Assembly (NCBI GenBank): GCA_946631295.1 | Contig: CAMOZY010000001.1 | Coordinates: 62,001 to 126,000, forward strand | Source: an uncultured Lachnospiraceae bacterium | GTDB taxonomy: Bacteria > Bacillota > Clostridia > Lachnospirales > Lachnospiraceae | Direction of reading: 5' to 3' | Length of the DNA stretch: 64,000 nt | Shown: in pieces, positions 59,719-64,000 of the stretch | Numbering within the stretch: position 1 is the stretch's first letter | Layout: each line of letters starts with the position of its first letter | Made by a program: the position numbers and the translations under genes | The notes under the pieces: model-generated | Database searches by the model: none | Seen by the model: only the letters and a program-made list of their open reading frames with translations | What the model was told of the DNA's origin: nothing

Positions 59719-61620
59719 TTATGCCTTGCCCTTGATGACGGCTTTGTTATGATACATCTTCTCGTCGGCTCTTCTTGTTATGTCCTGAACCGATGTATCC
59801 TCTCCGTGTACATATTCCGAAATACCCGCTGCGATTGAAATATAATCTTCAGGTATCGGAAGAGTAGCGGTATATGGACTCATCCTGTTCTGAAGTCTTT
59901 CAAGAAGTTCATCGCGGCTGTTATAATCATCGCCGCTGAGAACAGCAATGAACTCATCGCCTCCGACTCTGTAAACAGGACTGTGCTTGAATACATTACA
60001 GATAAGCCTGCAGCATCTGATCAGATATTCATCACCTGCCTCATGTCCCTTGGAGTCATTGATGATCTTAAGATTATTGACATCAAACATCGCAATTGCA
60101 AACTGAACAGCCGCACCGGAATTGATCTCTGACTGAAGGAAATTCTCCTTATCCTCATATGCCATACGGTTGTTGACATTAGTAAGAGGATCTCTCTTCA
60201 TAACTTCCAGAAGTCGTTTGTTTATAAGATCCAGACTGAGTGCATGTCTGAACTTATCAAAAACAAGTCCCATCCTGGACTGGTATGTCTGAAGTGTATG
60301 ATCATATACCTTGCTCATACAGTCTCTGAAAACAACATATCCAAAGGTCTCATCACCCTCGTGAAGAGGAAGGAACACATACAGATGATTGCTTCCGTCA
60401 TCTCCGTAACCCGGGAAAAGATTGGATGCCCTAAACTCATCCCCCTTAAATTCCACACCGTTTTCAGTCGAATATATAATCTCAAGATGATTGCCGTATC
60501 CGTTCTTGCGGAGCCTTATATTCGGGTCGTTTATCGACAATCCGAAATTCGGGTCAAGGAGAATATGGAATGAATCCCCTTCAAATGTATGATTCTGTAC
60601 AAGGAGATTGTGGAGCTTTTGTACAAACTCCTTATATGTCAGACATGAAAGAACCGTTGAATCGATCAGGTTCAGTTTTCTGTTAAAGTAAGTATTGGCT
60701 GCACGCTTTGTAAAGGCTTCTCTTCCGATCCTTCTTCTTATCTTGTCACTGTTTCTGAATTCATAACAGTTGCAGCTTTCTCCCGGAATAAACTGACAGG
60801 GAACTATAACGGATTCTTCAGGTGCCTCTCCGCCAAAAATCTTGATCCAGAGTTTTCCGCATGCATCTCCCATCTGGGCAAAGCACTGATCAACCGAGGC
60901 GATCGAGGGATCAAATATCTGGCTGTCATCGATCAGATCATATCCCGTAACGAGAACATCACCCGGAACGTTAACACCGTTATCATTGAGGGTGATGGTC
61001 GTCTCCATTGCAAGACCGTCATTTGCACAGATGAAAACATCCGGTAGTTCCTTTCCGGACTTACAGTATTCATTTATGAATTTTGTAGCCTGGGCGTTTT
61101 CCCATTTTGTATAGAATACTTCCTTAAGGTCTTCGGACCTGCCGCATCCTTCGAGATAATCCTTCACCGCCTTGAGTCTGAGCTCCGAATCAAGTGAATC
61201 CTCAGTTCCCGCAAGAAATACTACATTGCGGACATTATGCTTTTCCTGAAGATGCTTACACATATCAAGAGTTGCAACATAATTATCGGACCCAATATAC
61301 GTAGCACCTTCACGTCTTGCGCCCTGCATGACAACAGGAACTCCCGCTGCCTTACTGCGCTCCATTATCTTCTCGATCTCCTCGTGGAAATCCAGGCCGC
61401 TGCCGAAAATGACAACACCATCGAAATCATTCAGGTCAGGGAGATTGAAGATGTTCAGTTCACCATGCTTATTGGCCGGAGTATCAACATATGTGGGATA
61501 GCATGTAAACAGCATTATATCCACTCTTTCCTCAGCGAGTGAATCCTGCATTCCCGTCAGAAACTGTGATAAGATCTCGCAGCACCATCCTGTTGTAAAT
61601 ACGGCAATTTTCCTTTTCAT
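59719..61620 (-). CDS. Cytosolic LacI-type ligand-binding domain fused to GGDEF (paralogue of 49716-51614)
   Basis: KRKIAVFTTGWCCEILSQFLTGM, CQFIPGESCNCYEF, MFDVNNLKIINDSKGHEAGDEY, RVGGDEFIAVL. Confidence 0.9.
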   Translation of the reverse strand: MKRKIAVFTTGWCCEILSQFLTGMQDSLAEERVDIMLFTCYPTYVDTPANKHGELNIFNLPDLNDFDGVVIFGSGLDFHEEIEKIMERSKAAGVPVVMQGARREGATYIGSDNYVATLDMCKHLQEKHNVRNVVFLAGTEDSLDSELRLKAVKDYLEGCGRSEDLKEVFYTKWENAQATKFINEYCKSGKELPDVFICANDGLAMETTITLNDNGVNVPGDVLVTGYDLIDDSQIFDPSIASVDQCFAQMGDACGKLWIKIFGGEAPEESVIVPCQFIPGESCNCYEFRNSDKIRRRIGREAFTKRAANTYFNRKLNLIDSTVLSCLTYKEFVQKLHNLLVQNHTFEGDSFHILLDPNFGLSINDPNIRLRKNGYGNHLEIIYSTENGVEFKGDEFRASNLFPGYGDDGSNHLYVFLPLHEGDETFGYVVFRDCMSKVYDHTLQTYQSRMGLVFDKFRHALSLDLINKRLLEVMKRDPLTNVNNRMAYEDKENFLQSEINSGAAVQFAIAMFDVNNLKIINDSKGHEAGDEYLIRCCRLICNVFKHSPVYRVGGDEFIAVLSGDDYNSRDELLERLQNRMSPYTATLPIPEDYISIAAGISEYVHGEDTSVQDITRRADEKMYHNKAVIKGKA

Positions 61621-61676
61621 ATGTGATAAACCTCTGATCAGAACATCTTTAATATTTTTTCATCAATGATCAAATC

Positions 61677-63299
61677 TTAGTTTGTTTGAAGTGCAGTACC
61701 TTCTATGGCATAAAGTCCGGGAAACGGTTCATCCATGATACCGATATACCAGCTTTCATAATTGAACGGGAACATGTCTCCGTAAGAAGCCCTTACTTCC
61801 TCACCGTCTCTTCTATAGATGAAGGGAAGATCATCCTCATCCAGATCACAGAAATCTGAAAAATCAGATCCCCACGGACGAAGGACTACTCTTATCTCAA
61901 CCCACTCATAATCCTCATCATATACATATGTATCAAAGAAGAGGTAATCCTGAAGGATAAACATTGTGGATTCCGGATCCACGTTGATCCATGTCTGTCC
62001 GAGTTCGGATCCGAGAATATTTCCTCTGTCGCCTACCAGCCATCCGGAAAGGGTCCCGTCCGAATACCAGGACATTTCAACATCCATATCGAGATCTCCG
62101 TCGGTATCAACAAGCTGGAAATGAACGATTTCTGTTCCGTCAAATCCCGGTTCAAAATCAAATGTTGCAAGACAGTCATAGGAATATGTGACAAGATCTG
62201 TATAAGCCGGCGATGCATCGGCGTAGATCCACCATCCGTACCAGCCCCTCTGCCAGTAATCCCTGACTGCATCTGAAGCATATTCAGCCTGTGAATAACG
62301 GGTCTCACCTGTAAAGCACTCGCCATTAAGTGCAATGCTGTCGATAACTCCCATGAACTCATCACTGAGTAATGTATCCATATCGGGAGCATAGCTGCAG
62401 ATGAAAACTCCCATTAATTCGGCAGCTGTATTGGAGTAAACATAGTCCAGTGGAAGAATGTATTCAGCAACATACCGTCCGTCATATCCTTCATATGTAT
62501 ACAGATACCCGGGCATTCCGTTTGAATAGATGGTCTCTACCTGATAATCACAGTTTTCCTCTATCGAGTACATCTCATCATCTATCAGGGCCCAGCCGCC
62601 AAATCCGCTGACGTAAATCGTCTGGGATCCGTCATGTGATACAAGGTCTCCTTCTTCCGATCCTTCAGTCTCACGAAGACCAGGTCCGTAATGTACTGAA
62701 TAGATCCCGGCACCGTAAACAAATTCTCCGCCGTTTGAAACTGCAGTACCTCCGCCAAGATTAACGGTATCGGCATCAGGATCAACCTGGATTGATGCAA
62801 GTACTGCAAGGGGGATATCGTCGGTATATTTAAATCCTTCGCCTGTTACAACTACGATCTTCTTGCCTATCTTGGCCCAGATAACAAATTTTTTCTTATA
62901 AGAGCAGCCCTTCCATGTGGTACCGTCCAAAGAGAATTCTATCTCCTTGTAGCTCTCATCCCCGTCCATCGTATACTCAACTAATTTCTTAGCATCATCC
63001 TTTTCGGTAACCTGAAGAATAAGTGCATTTAGGTCTTCATCAAGCAGCATGATCTCAGAGTCGGAAACAGTCGTTTCAGCTTCCATTCCCTTGGGAACAA
63101 GAAGTGTAAATACACCGACCTCTTCTTCCTTTCCCTTTACCTCGGGAACCTCGAGTGCATTCTCGTCCTCTTCTTCTGTCTTCTCCTCGGTCTCAGCCTG
63201 TGCGGGTTCTTTTCCGCAGCCGGACATGGTACATGCCGCCATCATCAGACCAAGCATAACAGCAAGTCCTTTTTTTCTAAGAGTCATCATCCTGCTCAT
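61677..63299 (-). CDS. Lipoprotein of unknown function (paralogue of 55111-56703)
   Basis: Lipobox TMSGCGKE; shared sequence blocks with 55111-56703. Confidence 0.75.
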   Translation of the reverse strand: MSRMMTLRKKGLAVMLGLMMAACTMSGCGKEPAQAETEEKTEEEDENALEVPEVKGKEEEVGVFTLLVPKGMEAETTVSDSEIMLLDEDLNALILQVTEKDDAKKLVEYTMDGDESYKEIEFSLDGTTWKGCSYKKKFVIWAKIGKKIVVVTGEGFKYTDDIPLAVLASIQVDPDADTVNLGGGTAVSNGGEFVYGAGIYSVHYGPGLRETEGSEEGDLVSHDGSQTIYVSGFGGWALIDDEMYSIEENCDYQVETIYSNGMPGYLYTYEGYDGRYVAEYILPLDYVYSNTAAELMGVFICSYAPDMDTLLSDEFMGVIDSIALNGECFTGETRYSQAEYASDAVRDYWQRGWYGWWIYADASPAYTDLVTYSYDCLATFDFEPGFDGTEIVHFQLVDTDGDLDMDVEMSWYSDGTLSGWLVGDRGNILGSELGQTWINVDPESTMFILQDYLFFDTYVYDEDYEWVEIRVVLRPWGSDFSDFCDLDEDDLPFIYRRDGEEVRASYGDMFPFNYESWYIGIMDEPFPGLYAIEGTALQTN

Positions 63300-63315
63300 C
63301 TTCTCTCCCCTTATA

Positions 63316-64000
63316 TCAGTTAAGTCTTACTGTATCTATGGATGTATTCGTCGAAAGCACATATCTGAATGCATTCTCGGTGGGAACTATCAGTCTGATG
63401 CTGTTCCTGAAGGAATCATCGAACTTTACTTTCCCCCTGTATGTATAGATGATGCAGTTTGATTCATTATAGATGACCAGATCATCCTTCTCAAAAAGCA
63501 CATCGGTATATTCGAAATCAATGTCATACTTTCCGACAAGCGTGTCGGAATTGTTATAAACGCTCATTCTGTATTTCACTCCCGGATCATCGGATCTGAA
63601 TACGATTCCAATATACCCGTTTCCGGAAAAAACAGATCTTATCTCATCGGATATCAGATGCTCTCCGATAGATTCAGGCTGGTCAGAACCCTTGTAGAAC
63701 ATGTATCTCTCATCACCGACCGCATACGCGGTGGAATCATCAAGGAAGCCGACTTCAGGCACTACAAGATCCGTGTAATCATAACTGCTTACAAGGAAGT
63801 CCGTATAGTTGTCACCGACTTCAGTGAGATTATAGAATGCTACCGTTGACTTGACTGTTCCCGCATCCACATAGATAAAGCTTACACACAGAAGGGTTCC
63901 GGAAGGGGACAGTGCTATATCAACCGGATAACCGCTTCCCGACATATGCATCTGACCGCTGTACAGAAGATCACCGCCCGGTGAATAAGTATTGATCAGT
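63316..64000 (-). CDS. Beta-propeller-like protein, possibly DUF5711 (C-terminal part; continues past window end)
   Basis: Frame open to window end (LINTYSPGGDLLYSGQMHMSGSGYPVDIALSPSGTLLCVSFIYVD...). Confidence 0.6.
   Translation of the reverse strand, partial: LINTYSPGGDLLYSGQMHMSGSGYPVDIALSPSGTLLCVSFIYVDAGTVKSTVAFYNLTEVGDNYTDFLVSSYDYTDLVVPEVGFLDDSTAYAVGDERYMFYKGSDQPESIGEHLISDEIRSVFSGNGYIGIVFRSDDPGVKYRMSVYNNSDTLVGKYDIDFEYTDVLFEKDDLVIYNESNCIIYTYRGKVKFDDSFRNSIRLIVPTENAFRYVLSTNTSIDTVRLN

Overview
Gene-dense chromosomal window of a Firmicute, probably a Lachnospiraceae member (inferred from protein types, not from a marker gene). Main blocks, left to right: (1) cohesin-like anchored protein and a CpsB-type PHP phosphatase fragment; (2) a three-gene module of D-aspartate-ligase-like ATP-grasp, Asp/Glu racemase and MurE-like ligase; (3) pgi and a glycogen-debranching-type enzyme; (4) a cobalamin riboswitch with terminator platform ahead of a tandem DUF4430 (transcobalamin-C-terminal-like) anchored protein and an ECF S-component; (5) a ten-gene carbohydrate ABC operon with two MsmK/UgpC-type ATPases, five extra small membrane proteins and a 770-aa binding protein, preceded by two cre/LacI-like palindromes; (6) tRNA-Ser(CGA) with a truncated tyrosine integrase and a DUF234-type ATPase; (7) an operon of ECF-type sigma factor, membrane-anchored serpin in the anti-sigma position, and three lipoproteins; (8) an EAL protein and a hybrid kinase whose H-box His is Arg; (9) an intracellular beta-mannan utilisation locus (GH36, GH113, ManA, esterase, two GH130, AGE epimerase, LacI); (10) an MBOAT/SGNH pair, two paralogous cytosolic sugar-binding-domain/GGDEF proteins, unknown-function clusters, paralogous lipoproteins and an LtaS-type sulfatase. 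The strongest candidate for an undescribed system is the sigma/serpin operon (about 26.4-31.3 kb). Also notable are the PBP-GGDEF pair, the B12-controlled tandem DUF4430 locus and the enlarged ABC operon. All assignments come from reading the sequence and remembered family motifs; no searches were run.
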